Below are positions 39,877 to 49,376 of a stretch of 64,000 nt of DNA, one piece after another. Every line of letters begins with the position of its first letter. Within the stretch, counting starts at the first letter, position 1. The stretch is from assembly GCF_007833165.1 (NCBI RefSeq), contig NZ_VOBQ01000003.1, positions 62,001-126,000 of the forward strand, written 5' to 3'. A model generated the notes under the pieces. That model ran no database searches. It had not been told where the DNA came from and saw nothing but the letters and a program-made list of their open reading frames with translations. Origin of the DNA: Caenimonas sedimenti. GTDB lineage: Bacteria; Pseudomonadota; Gammaproteobacteria; Burkholderiales; Burkholderiaceae_C. Made by a program: the position numbers and the translations under genes.

Positions 39877-40713
39877 GGTCCCACGCGACCTGGGGTTCGT
39901 CGGTGAACTGGAACAGGTCGAGATCGGTGGGCGAGATCACGCCTTCTTCCACCATCATGTCGAAATTATCAGCCGCTTCCAGTAATCGGTGCCGAACAGC
40001 ACGATCGGGACCTGCCGGGCCTTGCGCGTCTGGACCAGCGTGATCACCTCGAACAATTCGTCCAGCGTCCCGAAGCCGCCCGGAAAGGCGACCAGCGCTT
40101 TCGCACGCATCATGAAATGCATCTTGCGCAACGCGAAGTAGTGGAACTTGAACGACAGGTCCGGCGTGACGTAGGCGTTGGCCGCCTCCTCCATCGGCAG
40201 CGCGATCGCCAGGCCCACGCTGACACCGCCGCTGTCGTGCGCGCCGCGGTTGGCGGCTTCCATGATGCCTGGGCCGCCGCCGGTGCACACGAAGAGCTTG
40301 TCGTGCGGTTCCTTCCCGGCGCTGTAGTCCGCCACGAGCCGGCCGAAAGCACGGGCCTGTTCGTAGTAGTGGGCGTTGCGTTGCAGGGCCTTGGCGCGGC
40401 GCACCAGCGCTTCGTCACCGCTCTTGCCGGCCGCGTCCACCATGGCCGCGGCGCCCTCGGGATCGCGGAAGCGGGCGCTGCCGAACACAACGATGGTGTT
40501 TTCGATGCCAAGGGCCTGCTGGCCGAGGTCGGGCTTGAGCAATTCGAGCTGGAAGCGGATCCCGCGCGTTTCGCGGCGCAGCATGAATTCAGGGTCGGCG
40601 AAAGCGAGGCGGTCGGCCTCCGGGTCCAGAGGCAGGCCCTCATCGGCATGGGCCTTCAAGGTGGCCCAGGCGTCGGCCAGCCGCCGGTCGTGGATGTTGC
40701 GGGTCGAAGACAT
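39851..40713 (-). pseudogene. LOG-family (TIGR00730) protein gene with a one-base frameshift near the 3' end
   Basis: LOG proteins are cytokinin riboside 5'-monophosphate phosphoribohydrolase-like nucleotide hydrolases. The core motif FVCTGGGPGIMEAANRGA and the second motif ALVAFPGGFGTLDELFEVIT are intact. Translation from the ATG at 40713 reads VLFGTDYWKRLIIST and stops at 39955, after 252 residues. In the next frame the family's normal tail continues as NFDMMVEEGVISPTDLDLFQ to a stop at 39851. One missing base between 39968 and 39967 (ATAAT for ATCAAT) restores a 287-residue protein. It may be a sequencing error or a real mutation; the active-site motifs precede it, so the shortened protein might still fold. 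Confidence 0.78.
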
Positions 40714-40817
40714 GGCGTCATTGTGGACCCAATCACGGGCGCAACCCGGGGTGGAATGGCCGCGTTTGCCGCTATCCTTGAGGCAGGAGCCGGGCAACAC
40801 AAGAGGGGACGAACACG

Positions 40818-41492
40818 TTGGACGACGCGGTGTATCACGTCGTGCTGGATGGGCAGATGGTGGGCCCCTACGACCGCCGCACCATCGTCGGCATGCGCAT
40901 CAAGAAGACGCTGACCAGTGACCACGTGGTGGTCACGTCGGACGGCGTGCGGCTCTCCGTGGGGGACCTGCTCAAGAACCGGGACGCCGAGCAGGCATTC
41001 CAGGCGGATCGCAGCGGAACCTACTCGCTGGTGCAGGCGACCTACGTGGCCAGCCTGGTCGAGGTCGAGGGCCGCGGCATCGATATCCCGGAGTTCAAGG
41101 GCGAGATCGAGGCGCGCGTCCAGAGCGACGTGCTGCGCATCGCCGGCCGCTTCCGCCAGGGTCTGGGCTGGAAGGAGGACCGCATCAAGCTGCCCCTCGC
41201 CGCCATCGCCTATGCCCGCGTCCGCGGCAGCCTGGTGGACCTGTGGCTGCGCCGGGACGGCGAGCCGGGTTTCCAGACGGTCTGCCTGGAGCTGTTCACC
41301 CCCGAGTCAGCCGGTGAGTTCGTGGACTGGCTGCCCAGCGCGAAGCCGTGGCCGGGCTCGGCCGCGGCCGCGCAAGGCACACCTGCCAAGTCCCGCAAGA
41401 TCGGGGCGGCACATCCGCTCCTCTGGGGCGCGGTCGTCGGCACCATCCTGGTCGTGACGGCCGTGCTGCTGTGGGTGCTGGCCCGCCACTGA
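40818..41492 (+). CDS. Tail-anchored protein with GYF_2-like N-terminal domain, function unknown
   Basis: A 224-residue protein. The N-terminal segment VYHVVLDGQMVGPYDRRTIV resembles the GYF_2 domain, which binds proline-rich peptides or lipids. The middle region, IDIPEFKGEIEARVQSDVLR, is probably beta-rich. The last 25 residues, LLWGAVVGTILVVTAVLLWV, form a single membrane segment, so most of the protein should be cytoplasmic. The first codon is a TTG at 40818, with an AGAGGGGA ribosome-binding site upstream; no good ATG precedes the conserved part. No function can be assigned. Confidence 0.68.
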   Translation: MDDAVYHVVLDGQMVGPYDRRTIVGMRIKKTLTSDHVVVTSDGVRLSVGDLLKNRDAEQAFQADRSGTYSLVQATYVASLVEVEGRGIDIPEFKGEIEARVQSDVLRIAGRFRQGLGWKEDRIKLPLAAIAYARVRGSLVDLWLRRDGEPGFQTVCLELFTPESAGEFVDWLPSAKPWPGSAAAAQGTPAKSRKIGAAHPLLWGAVVGTILVVTAVLLWVLARH

Positions 41493-41500
41493 ATCGCGCT

Positions 41501-42382
41501 TCAGAGCGACAGCGCGAGCCCGATCGGAACGAAGACCACCGCCAGCGCATTCCCCAGCAGGATCATGGCGGCGACGCGCTCCGGCTCCTGCCGGTAGCGT
41601 TCGGCCAGCAGGAACTGCATCACCGCCGGCGGCAACGCGCTGAACAGGATCAGCTGGCCCTTGGCCTCGCCCTGCAGGTCGAGCATCCAGGCCAGCGGCA
41701 GCGCGACCGCGAGGCCGATCAGGGGGCGGGCGAATGCGCCCAGCAGGCCGCGCGGAATGTCCTCGCGCTTCAGCAGCGTGAGCCGCACACCCAGTGCGAA
41801 CAGCATCAATGGCAGCATCGCCTCGCCCAGCAGCTTCATGCCGGTGAAGATGACGTCCGGCGGCCGCACGCCCGTGGCCGCGCTGGCGAAGCCCAGTGCG
41901 CTGGAGATCATCAGCGGGCTGAGCAGCAGGTCGCGCGTGCGGGCATGCGCGCTCGTGATGCGCGCGCCGAGTGAAAAATGAATGACGTTGCTGATTGAAA
42001 ACAGCGCGACGGCGGCGCCGAAATGCGAGGGGCCGAACGCCAGCAGTGCCAGCGGCAGGCCCATGTTGCCGCAATTGGTGAACATCACCACCGGGACCAG
42101 CGTGCGCGGCTGCGTGTGGGTGAGGCGGGACAGGACCCACGCCACCGCACCGGTCGCCAGGATCAGGATCGCGCCGCCGGCCAGCAGCGGGCCGTAGTCA
42201 CCGAGCCGGAATTCCTTGGCGGCCAGTGCCGTGTAGACGAGCAGCGGCGACAGCACGTCGAGCACGATGCGGTTGAAGGCCGTGAGGTCGGGCCGGGTGC
42301 GGCGCGCATAGGCGTACCCCACCGCCACGATCAGGAAAACGGGGATGATGACCTGCGCGATGCGCCAGACCAGTTCCATCAA
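41501..42382 (-). CDS. AEC-family transporter
   Basis: A 293-residue membrane protein of the auxin efflux carrier family, with about ten hydrophobic segments in two halves. Signatures are VAVGYAYARRTRPDLTAFNR, TNCGNMGLPLALLAFGPSHF and LPLMLFALGVRLTLLKRED. Bacterial members such as MdcF and MleP transport malonate or malate; the substrate here is not clear. Its ATG overlaps the end of the DUF3445 gene by 4 bases, so the two are co-translated. Confidence 0.88.
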   Translation of the reverse strand: MMELVWRIAQVIIPVFLIVAVGYAYARRTRPDLTAFNRIVLDVLSPLLVYTALAAKEFRLGDYGPLLAGGAILILATGAVAWVLSRLTHTQPRTLVPVVMFTNCGNMGLPLALLAFGPSHFGAAVALFSISNVIHFSLGARITSAHARTRDLLLSPLMISSALGFASAATGVRPPDVIFTGMKLLGEAMLPLMLFALGVRLTLLKREDIPRGLLGAFARPLIGLAVALPLAWMLDLQGEAKGQLILFSALPPAVMQFLLAERYRQEPERVAAMILLGNALAVVFVPIGLALSL

Positions 42383-43194
42383 TGCCTTTCCGCCAGCCAG
42401 CGCAGCAGCGGTGCACGCGCGGTGGCCAGGTTCTTGTAAGCCAGGACGGCATCGGACATCGACGCGAGCGCGCCGTGCAGTTGCAGGGCCTTTGCCGGCG
42501 TGTCGACCACGGCGGCGAGCGGCTGCAGCATCACGCGGATGGTGAAGACTGCGCGGCGGCTGCCATCACCGAGGGGGAAGAAGGTCTGGCGCTCGGCCCG
42601 GAAGAAGCACTGCGCGGCGAAGCGGGACGGATCATTTTCGGCGGGCCATTCAGGGCGCGCGTGCCGCCCCGGATGCTGGTCGAAGCGGCCGCTGGGACTG
42701 ATCGTCCAGACGAAGCGCTCCCATTCGCCGCCGCCGGTGACCAGTTGCACCAGCTGGCCGGCGGCTGCCAGCAGGGCAGGGTTGTCCGCGACGGGCGCGT
42801 GCACGGCCGCGAACGCCTGCCCCAGCTTGTCCTCCGGCGCCCAGTGCGACGGCACGCAGACGCAGAGCCAGGGCAGGGTGGTGTTCGTGCCATCGAGCAG
42901 GGCGAAGTCCTGCTCGAAGGCAAGTTCGGGTGGACCTTCATCCGCGGTGGCCAGGCCTTCGGTGCGGCCGCGGGCCAGGATGGCATCGACGATGGGGCCC
43001 TCATCGAACCCAGGCACCGCCAACCGCGAAGCGCCTGCATCGAACACGCGCTTCTTCTCGCGCCACATCGGGCTGCCGGCATCCAGCGCCGTCAGGTGCC
43101 TGGCCCCCGCTCCAAGCCGCCGCAGCCCGGGCTGCATGCGGAACGGAACGGCGATCTGGCCGAAATCGAAGGGCAGGGAAGGGGTGGAGGGCAT
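42379..43194 (-). CDS. DUF3445 family protein (haem-dependent oxidative N-demethylase alpha-like)
   Basis: A 271-residue protein of the DUF3445 family, which includes the catalytic subunit of a haem-dependent N-demethylase in some bacteria. Conserved blocks are LPWLCVCVPSHWAPEDKLGQ, FAAVHAPVADNPALLAAA, RFDQHPGRHARPEW and FFRAERQTFFPLGDGSRRA. It is co-translated with an AEC transporter, which may import or export its substrate. No partner reductase or electron-transfer subunit is present, so the enzyme activity is uncertain. Confidence 0.78.
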   Translation of the reverse strand: MPSTPSLPFDFGQIAVPFRMQPGLRRLGAGARHLTALDAGSPMWREKKRVFDAGASRLAVPGFDEGPIVDAILARGRTEGLATADEGPPELAFEQDFALLDGTNTTLPWLCVCVPSHWAPEDKLGQAFAAVHAPVADNPALLAAAGQLVQLVTGGGEWERFVWTISPSGRFDQHPGRHARPEWPAENDPSRFAAQCFFRAERQTFFPLGDGSRRAVFTIRVMLQPLAAVVDTPAKALQLHGALASMSDAVLAYKNLATARAPLLRWLAERH

Positions 43195-43195
43195 G

Positions 43196-43217
43196 AAAAA
43201 GGCTCCTTGCGGAGCCT
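43196..43217 (-). terminator. Terminator after efp
   Basis: The inverted repeat AGGCTCC / GGAGCCT with loop TTGC, on the minus strand followed by TTTTTC, lies 39 bases past the efp stop. It ends efp transcription and falls just before the next gene's start at 43194. Confidence 0.8.
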
Positions 43218-43255
43218 GGTTCGGTGCGGCAAGCGGCGCTCTCAGGAGCAGCCGT

Positions 43256-43810
43256 TCAGACGCGCCTCCGGTATTCGGCCGTGCGCGTGTCGATCTCGAC
43301 CTTGTCGCCCTGCGCCACGAAGATCGGCACGCCGATCTCGAAGCCGGTGGCGATCTTCGCGGGCTTGAGCACCTTGCCCGAGGTGTCGCCCTTCACGGCC
43401 GGCTCGGTCCAGGTGATCTCGCGTTCGACGCTGGTCGGCAGCTCGACGGAGATGGCCTTGCCCTCGTAGAACACCACTTCGGCGGGCATGCCTTCTTCCA
43501 GGTAGTTCAGCGAGTCGCCCATGTTTTCGGCTTCCACCTCGTACTGGTTGTACTCGGAGTCCATCCACACGTACATCGGGTCGGCGAAATAGGAATACGT
43601 GCAGTCCTTCTTCTCCAGCACGATCTGGTCCATCTTGTCGTCGGCCTTGAAGACGACTTCGGTGGCCTGGTTGTTGAGCAGGCTCTTCAGCTTCATCCGC
43701 ACGGTGGCCGAATTGCGGCCGCCGCGGGAGTATTCGGTCTTCAGCACGACCCACGGGTTTGCCGTGTGCATGATCACATTGCCGGCGCGGATTTCTTGAG
43801 CGATTTTCAT
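43256..43810 (-). CDS. efp: Elongation factor P, Arg32 type
   Basis: EF-P relieves ribosome stalling at polyproline. The 184-residue protein has the three-domain architecture; [20 protein letters not shown] begins domain I, and the tip loop is [17 protein letters not shown], where Arg32 takes the place of the Lys used in E. coli. This is the site rhamnosylated by EarP in beta- and gammaproteobacteria. The end [20 protein letters not shown] plus EIDTRTAEY is the domain III signature. The gene for EarP lies 146 bases upstream on the same strand. I chose the ATG at 43810 where the conserved N-terminus begins. Confidence 0.97.
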   Translation of the reverse strand: MKIAQEIRAGNVIMHTANPWVVLKTEYSRGGRNSATVRMKLKSLLNNQATEVVFKADDKMDQIVLEKKDCTYSYFADPMYVWMDSEYNQYEVEAENMGDSLNYLEEGMPAEVVFYEGKAISVELPTSVEREITWTEPAVKGDTSGKVLKPAKIATGFEIGVPIFVAQGDKVEIDTRTAEYRRRV

Positions 43811-43956
43811 GGGCGGTGTCTTGAGGTTCAGCCGCGGCGCGTGCAAAGGAGCCTGCACGGGGCGCCGCCGCCTGGACGGCGAAATTCGGCGGATTACTTT
43901 GGCGGATTACTTGCGTCCCCCGGAAACGGTTGTCACCCGGGCTGTAGCGCAAAGCT

Positions 43957-45027
43957 CTAGATTCTAACGCGGTCGCGGGCGAAGCGCAGGAGCCCCGCCG
44001 CCAGCTCTGGCAAAGCGTGAACCTTTCGCAGGGCCGCTTCCGCTGTGGCCTGCCAGCCGGAGGCCTCGAGCGCGGGCAACGTCGCCTCCCCCGTGGCATT
44101 CCAGGCCGCGTGAAAATTCCTCAGTGACGCGGGAGCTTCCAGCCAGTCGAGAAATGCGTCCAGCTTGGGAAGATGGGCGCCGTCCGCCTGCGGGTAAAGA
44201 TGCCAGACCAGGGGGCGGCCGGCCAGCAGGCCGCGCACCAGCGAATCCTCGCCGCGGACGAAGTTGAGGTCGCAGGCCCAGAGCAACTGGTCGTAGCCGG
44301 CCTGCGTGAGCAGGGGCAATGCATGCGGGCGCAAGCGGCCGGCGGCGTTCCAGCCGGGGTGGGTCGCATTCAACCGGGCCAGGGCGGACGCGGCAGCGGC
44401 TTGCGCCCGCCCTGCCGTGATGAGCAACCGTGTCGCTCGTTCCTCCCTCGCCAGCGCGAGCAGCAGTTCCGGCAATGGGCCGGGCTCGTAGCAGAACAGG
44501 CTCATCAGCGAGTCTTCCGCTTGCGCTTCGATCCCCAGGGCGCGCAGGAATCGGTCGCGATCGAAGGCCGCCCGGCGCGCCGCCAAGTCCTGCTCGCGCA
44601 GCAGGCCCCCCGTGCGCGCGCTGAATCCCGGATAGAAGAAGAACTTCGTCAACCCCGCGCCCGGCCCCTGCACCGGCGACGGCAGCCCGTGGCTGCGCTC
44701 CACGTAGCCTTCGGCCGAGAGATATTCCAGGTTGATCCACACCGGCGCCGGCCGGGCTGCCGCCATCGCGCCGACAAATCCCGGCGGCGGGTCGCAGCCG
44801 AATGCTTCGATCACGACGTCCCCCGGTTCCGGCACGGGGGACGAAGTGTTCCACGGCACGACCGTCACTCCGGCGTGGCCGCCCGGCGCCATCCATTCCA
44901 GCGCGGACGGATCGTCCAGCCACAGCCTGACCGACTCGCCGCGCGCCGCGAGTTCGGCGGCCAGGCGCCAGCAGACGCCCACGTCGCCATGGTTGTCGAT
45001 CACCCGGCAGAAAAGGTCCCAGCGCAT
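43957..45027 (-). CDS. earP: Protein-arginine rhamnosyltransferase EarP
   Basis: EarP transfers L-rhamnose from dTDP-rhamnose to Arg32 of EF-P, which activates it. The 356-residue protein begins [20 protein letters not shown], where Asp11 and Asp15 match the catalytic pair of the family; [20 protein letters not shown] near the C-terminus gives the conserved Glu and nucleotide-sugar loop. The sequence [19 protein letters not shown] is also conserved. I chose the ATG at 45027, but an ATG at 45063 is possible and would overlap uvrC. Only 21 bases separate the earP and uvrC starts. Confidence 0.93.
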   Translation of the reverse strand: MRWDLFCRVIDNHGDVGVCWRLAAELAARGESVRLWLDDPSALEWMAPGGHAGVTVVPWNTSSPVPEPGDVVIEAFGCDPPPGFVGAMAAARPAPVWINLEYLSAEGYVERSHGLPSPVQGPGAGLTKFFFYPGFSARTGGLLREQDLAARRAAFDRDRFLRALGIEAQAEDSLMSLFCYEPGPLPELLLALAREERATRLLITAGRAQAAAASALARLNATHPGWNAAGRLRPHALPLLTQAGYDQLLWACDLNFVRGEDSLVRGLLAGRPLVWHLYPQADGAHLPKLDAFLDWLEAPASLRNFHAAWNATGEATLPALEASGWQATAEAALRKVHALPELAAGLLRFARDRVRI

Positions 45028-45048
45028 GTCGCTCGGATAATAGTGCGC

Positions 45049-47166
45049 ATGGTGCAAGTGCATTCCGACGAACTGCTGGCGCAAGTGGCGGCCCTGCCGG
45101 CGCTGCCCGGCGTCTACCGCTATTACGACGCCGACGGCGGCGTGCTCTACGTGGGCAAGGCCCGGAACCTGAAGAAGCGGGTGTCCAGCTACTTCCAGAA
45201 GAACCACGGCGGCACCCGCATCGGTCACATGATCGGGAAGATCGTGCGCATGGACACGACCGTGGTGCGCTCGGAAGCCGAGGCGCTGCTGCTCGAGAAC
45301 AACCTGATCAAGACGCTCGCGCCGCGCTACAACATCCTGTTCCGCGACGACAAGAGCTACCCCTACCTGAAGATCACCGGCGCCCCTGACAAACAGGGCT
45401 TCGATTCCAGTGGTGGCAAGCCCGCCCCCTCAGCCGCGGTCTTCCCGCGCGTGGCCTACTACCGCGGCGCCGTCGACCGCAGGCACCGCTACTTCGGGCC
45501 GTACCCGAGCGCCTGGGCGGTGAAAGAGTCGATCCAGTTGCTGCAGAAGGTGTTCCGCCTGCGGACCTGCGAGGACACCGTGTTCGCGAACCGCGCGCGG
45601 CCCTGCCTGCTGTACCAGATCAAGCGTTGCTCCGGCCCCTGCGTCAACCTGGTGACGCCGGACGACTACCGGCGCGACGTGCTCCACGCGGAAGCCTTCC
45701 TGCGCGGCGACACGCAGGCCGTGCTGGAGAGCCTGGAGGCCAGGATGATGGCGCACGCCGAACAGCTGGAGTTCGAGCAGGCGGCGGAGCTGCGCAACCA
45801 GATGAGCGCGCTCTCCAAGGTGCTGCACCAGCAGTCGGTCGAGACCGTCTCCGACAAGGACGTCGACATCCTGGCCGTGCAGGTGCAAGGCGGCAAGGCC
45901 TGCGTCAACCTGGCGATGGTGCGCGGGGGCCGGCATCTTGGCGACCGCGCGTATTTCCCCAGCCACGTCGAGGACGCGGCGGCGGTGCAGGATTTCGACG
46001 ATGCCGCCGACGCCGTGGCGGCGCAGCCGGTCGAGGTACAGGTGCTGGAGGCTTTCATCGCGCAGCACTACCTGGGCGTGCCGGTGCCCGCGGCGCTGAT
46101 CACCAGCCACCCCGTGGCCGACTCGCTGGTCGAAGCGCTCAGCCTGCAGTCGCAGGCGCGCGTGGCGGCAGTGCACAACCCGCGCGGTCAGCGGCGCCTG
46201 TGGCTGGAGATGGCGCAGAAGAACGCCGGCCTGCAGCTGGCGCGGCTGCTGGCGGAGGAAGGATCGCAGCAGGCCCGCACGCGCGCGCTGGTGGAAGCGC
46301 TGGACCTGGCGCCGGACCATCTCGACACCTTCCGCGTCGAATGCTTCGACATCTCGCACACGGCCGGCGAAGCGACGCAGGCCTCCTGCGTGGTGTTCCA
46401 TCACCACGCCATGCAGAACCGCGAATACCGCCGCTACAACATCGACGACATCACGCCCGGCGACGACTACGCGGCGATGCGCCAGGTGCTGAGCCGGCGT
46501 TACGCGAAGCTGGCCCAGGCCGGCCGCGACACGCCCGATGCGACGCCTCCGGAGGAACTGGACGTGCCGGCAGGCGAGGAGCAAGCGGTAGAGGCTGTGC
46601 AGGAGGCGCCCGGCGCAGCCGTGCCTTTGGTGGCTGAGCCCGCGGTGGAGGCGGCGACGGCGGCACCGGCCGCGCCGGCCAAGCGCGCCAAGCCCGGTGG
46701 CGGCGGCAGCGCGCAGCGCCTGCCGGACCTGGTGCTGGTGGACGGCGGCCGCGGGCAGGTCAGCATGGCGCGCGAAGTGTTTGCCGAACTCGGGCTGGAC
46801 CTGTCGGTGATTGTCGGCGTCGAGAAAGGCGAGGGCCGCAAGGTGGGCCTGGAGGAACTGGTGTTCGCCGATGGCCGGGAGAAGGTCTACCTGGGCCGCG
46901 ATTCGGCGGCACTGATGCTGGTGGCCCAGATCCGCGACGAAGCGCATCGCTTCGCCATCACCGGCATGCGCGCGCGGCGCGCCCGGGTGCGGGTGGGCGG
47001 CAGCCAGCTGGAAGAGATTCCCGGCGTGGGCGCCAAGAAGCGGGCCCGCCTCTTGCAGCGCTTCGGTGGCGTGCGAGGGGTGGCGGCCGCGAGCGTGGAA
47101 GACATCGCCACCGTGGAGGGCATCTCGCACGAACTGGCCGAGGAAATCTACCGCGCGCTGCATTGA
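45049..47166 (+). CDS. uvrC: Excinuclease ABC subunit C (UvrC)
   Basis: UvrC makes both incisions in nucleotide-excision repair. The 705-residue protein has the GIY-YIG nuclease domain ([20 protein letters not shown]), the UVR domain ([20 protein letters not shown]), the RNase H-like 5' nuclease ([38 protein letters not shown]) and a C-terminal helix-hairpin-helix ([20 protein letters not shown]). It is longer than usual because of an Ala/Pro/Glu-rich insert of about 55 residues (46527-46716) just before the [10 protein letters not shown] strand. The ATG at 45049 is chosen; upstream frame is antisense to earP. Confidence 0.96.
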   Translation: MVQVHSDELLAQVAALPALPGVYRYYDADGGVLYVGKARNLKKRVSSYFQKNHGGTRIGHMIGKIVRMDTTVVRSEAEALLLENNLIKTLAPRYNILFRDDKSYPYLKITGAPDKQGFDSSGGKPAPSAAVFPRVAYYRGAVDRRHRYFGPYPSAWAVKESIQLLQKVFRLRTCEDTVFANRARPCLLYQIKRCSGPCVNLVTPDDYRRDVLHAEAFLRGDTQAVLESLEARMMAHAEQLEFEQAAELRNQMSALSKVLHQQSVETVSDKDVDILAVQVQGGKACVNLAMVRGGRHLGDRAYFPSHVEDAAAVQDFDDAADAVAAQPVEVQVLEAFIAQHYLGVPVPAALITSHPVADSLVEALSLQSQARVAAVHNPRGQRRLWLEMAQKNAGLQLARLLAEEGSQQARTRALVEALDLAPDHLDTFRVECFDISHTAGEATQASCVVFHHHAMQNREYRRYNIDDITPGDDYAAMRQVLSRRYAKLAQAGRDTPDATPPEELDVPAGEEQAVEAVQEAPGAAVPLVAEPAVEAATAAPAAPAKRAKPGGGGSAQRLPDLVLVDGGRGQVSMAREVFAELGLDLSVIVGVEKGEGRKVGLEELVFADGREKVYLGRDSAALMLVAQIRDEAHRFAITGMRARRARVRVGGSQLEEIPGVGAKKRARLLQRFGGVRGVAAASVEDIATVEGISHELAEEIYRALH

Positions 47167-47177
47167 GCGCGTGGTCC

Positions 47178-48701
47178 TCAGATGGATTCGTCCAGCAGCT
47201 TCATCCAGGAAAAGGTGTTGGACTTGTAGCGCAGCACGCCGAGGTAGAAGCTGCGCAGCAAGGCGGGGAGCGCTTCCTTCGGCACCGGGTACTGCATGAG
47301 CTTGGGGCTGTAGATCCGCATGCCTTCGGGATGGCTGGCCGGCCGGTACGGGCAGGCGAAGCGCAGGACGAGACTCTCCCGCCCCGACAAAGTGCCGCCG
47401 CCATAGAGGTGCAGGGCGAGCAGCAGGGCGTCGGTGCGGCCGGTGGGCAGGTTCGCGTAGCCGTCGTAGGCCAGCACCTGGAAGATCGCATTGTCGGGAT
47501 TCGCCTGCATCCTCTCATCCGCCGCGGCGAGGATGCTTTCCTGGTCGCCGTGGAACGAAAAGTCCACGAACGTCGCCGTCCCGTCGGCGCCCGGAACGAG
47601 GACGGTCGGCGCCAGCGACGCGCCGCCTTCCATCATGAACATGCCGTGCGCTGCCAGAAAGCCGGCCTGGTTCACGCCCTTCTCCAAAATGGCGCTGATG
47701 TTGGCCGGGGCTTCGTCGGACGCATGCAGCCGCCGGATCGACACCATCGGTGGCGACGCTTTCTGCTGGATCTGGCCCGCCAGCCCGCGGAAATTGCGCT
47801 GCGGCTTCTCGCCGAACAGCAGCTCGGTGGCGATGCCCAGCGGGAAATAGATCTTGTCGTCGATGACGCAGCCGAACGCCGTCTCGAACTGGGGCTCCAG
47901 TTCCGGAAACTGCGTCTTCAGTTCATCGAAAGACAGCCAGCGCAGAGTGAGGCCGCAGCTGTGGGCGATGGTGGAGCCCGCATAGTAGGCCGTCCAGCGC
48001 AGGAAGTTCTGCGTGTTGATCCGGTTCACGAAATCCGCGTACTCGGGCGCCGCCTGCTTGCGGATGGCCCGCAGCAGGTCGTCCACGCGTTCCAGGCTGC
48101 CGATGCTGAAATCCGGCGCCAGCTCCTTCAACGCGTCGATGAAGGCCAGCCCGCCATTCACCTCGCCGGCCCCGCGCCCCGCATGCAGGAACTGCCGGCA
48201 AAGCACGTTCTGGTCCGTTTCCTGCGGCGCGACACGTGCCACCAGCCGTTCCACATAGGCCCGGCAGCTGACCTGGACGTCGGTGCCGAACAGGCCGTCT
48301 TCCACCACGCCGAGCGGCACGGCCACGCTGCCGCCCACGACGCCGATGATGCGCGACCACGGCGCCTCGGGCGGGCGCGCCTGTTCCGGCAGGCGCTCCT
48401 GCGCCTGCGCGTTCGTCATCCAGTCCACGGTCGTCTGGCCGAGGCGTGCCACCGTCTCCCCGAGGTAGAAAGCCAGCAGCAGGTTGAAGTTCGCGGTGCC
48501 GGGCTTCTCGGCCCAGGATTCACGGGTGGGCCGGGTCCGCGTGCGGATCTGCGCGAGCAACTGGTCGATGCGGTCCAGGCTCTCCAGCGAGCCGTCGAGC
48601 CGCGCCTGCCGGAGGGCTTGCCGCAGGGCCAGCCCGCCAGGCACCTCGCGGCTGTCGTCCAACGCGCCGAGCAGCTGCTTCGCGGCCTCGTTCATGTCCA
48701 T
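47178..48701 (-). CDS. Large protein with two related halves, function unknown
   Basis: A 507-residue protein with no membrane segment or signal. It contains a duplicated module: SLESLDRIDQLLAQIRTRTR with FNLLLAFYLGETVARLGQTT, and SLERVDDLLRAIRKQAAPEY with FLRWTAYYAGSTIAHSCGLT, about 160 residues apart. Each copy is followed by a segment of the form PLGxxxxxLFG (VAVPLGVVEDGLFGTDV and IYFPLGIATELLFGEKP). The last 180 residues form a different domain. I chose the ATG at 48701, after a GAAGGCGGG ribosome-binding site; a GTG at 48713 is the alternative. I recognise no named family. It converges with uvrC. Confidence 0.75.
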   Translation of the reverse strand: MDMNEAAKQLLGALDDSREVPGGLALRQALRQARLDGSLESLDRIDQLLAQIRTRTRPTRESWAEKPGTANFNLLLAFYLGETVARLGQTTVDWMTNAQAQERLPEQARPPEAPWSRIIGVVGGSVAVPLGVVEDGLFGTDVQVSCRAYVERLVARVAPQETDQNVLCRQFLHAGRGAGEVNGGLAFIDALKELAPDFSIGSLERVDDLLRAIRKQAAPEYADFVNRINTQNFLRWTAYYAGSTIAHSCGLTLRWLSFDELKTQFPELEPQFETAFGCVIDDKIYFPLGIATELLFGEKPQRNFRGLAGQIQQKASPPMVSIRRLHASDEAPANISAILEKGVNQAGFLAAHGMFMMEGGASLAPTVLVPGADGTATFVDFSFHGDQESILAAADERMQANPDNAIFQVLAYDGYANLPTGRTDALLLALHLYGGGTLSGRESLVLRFACPYRPASHPEGMRIYSPKLMQYPVPKEALPALLRSFYLGVLRYKSNTFSWMKLLDESI

Positions 48702-48796
48702 TCCCGCCTTCACTTCCGATGGCGGATTTATAGCCTAGGAGTCTGCGTGGCGGAGAAACGGCAGACGCCTGCGCGCGCGTGTCAGAATCGGGCCTC

Positions 48797-49366
48797 ATGT
48801 TCTTCACGATCCCGACCATCCTCACCTGGACGCGGATCATCGCGATCCCGCTGCTGGTGGGCGTGTTCTACCTGGGGCTTGCGCATCCCGTGCAGAACCT
48901 GATCGCCACGGTCATGTTCGTGGTGTTCGCGCTGACCGACTGGCTTGACGGCTACCTGGCGCGCAAGCTGAACCAGGCCTCGTCGTTCGGCGCCTTCCTC
49001 GATCCGGTGGCCGACAAGTTCCTGGTGTGCGCGTCGCTGCTGGTGCTGGTGCACCTGCAACGCACCGATGTGTTCGTGGCGCTGATCATCATCGGCCGCG
49101 AGATCGCGATCTCCGCCCTGCGCGAGTGGATGGCGCAGATCGGCGCGTCCAAGAGCGTGGCCGTCCACATGCTGGGCAAGGTGAAGACCACCATGCAGAT
49201 GGTGGCCATCCCCTTCCTGCTGTTCGACGGCGTGCTGTTCGGCGTGATCGACACCGGCATCTGGGGCACGGGCCTGATCTGGATCTCCGCGGTCCTGACG
49301 GTCTGGTCGATGGTCTATTACCTGCAGAAGGCCTTGCCGGAAATCCGCAAGCGCGTGAAGCACTGA
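48797..49366 (+). CDS. pgsA: CDP-diacylglycerol-glycerol-3-phosphate 3-phosphatidyltransferase
   Basis: PgsA makes phosphatidylglycerol phosphate, the precursor of phosphatidylglycerol and cardiolipin, in the inner membrane. The 189-residue protein has the CDP-alcohol transferase motif in DWLDGYLARKLNQASSFGAF followed by LDPVADK, which supplies the metal-binding aspartates. Several membrane segments surround it. The conserved N-terminus MFFTIPTILTWTRIIAIPLL starts at the ATG at 48797. Genes for pgsA and uvrC are neighbours in many proteobacteria; here one antisense gene separates them. Confidence 0.95.
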   Translation: MFFTIPTILTWTRIIAIPLLVGVFYLGLAHPVQNLIATVMFVVFALTDWLDGYLARKLNQASSFGAFLDPVADKFLVCASLLVLVHLQRTDVFVALIIIGREIAISALREWMAQIGASKSVAVHMLGKVKTTMQMVAIPFLLFDGVLFGVIDTGIWGTGLIWISAVLTVWSMVYYLQKALPEIRKRVKH

Positions 49367-49376
49367 GGCTCGTGCG

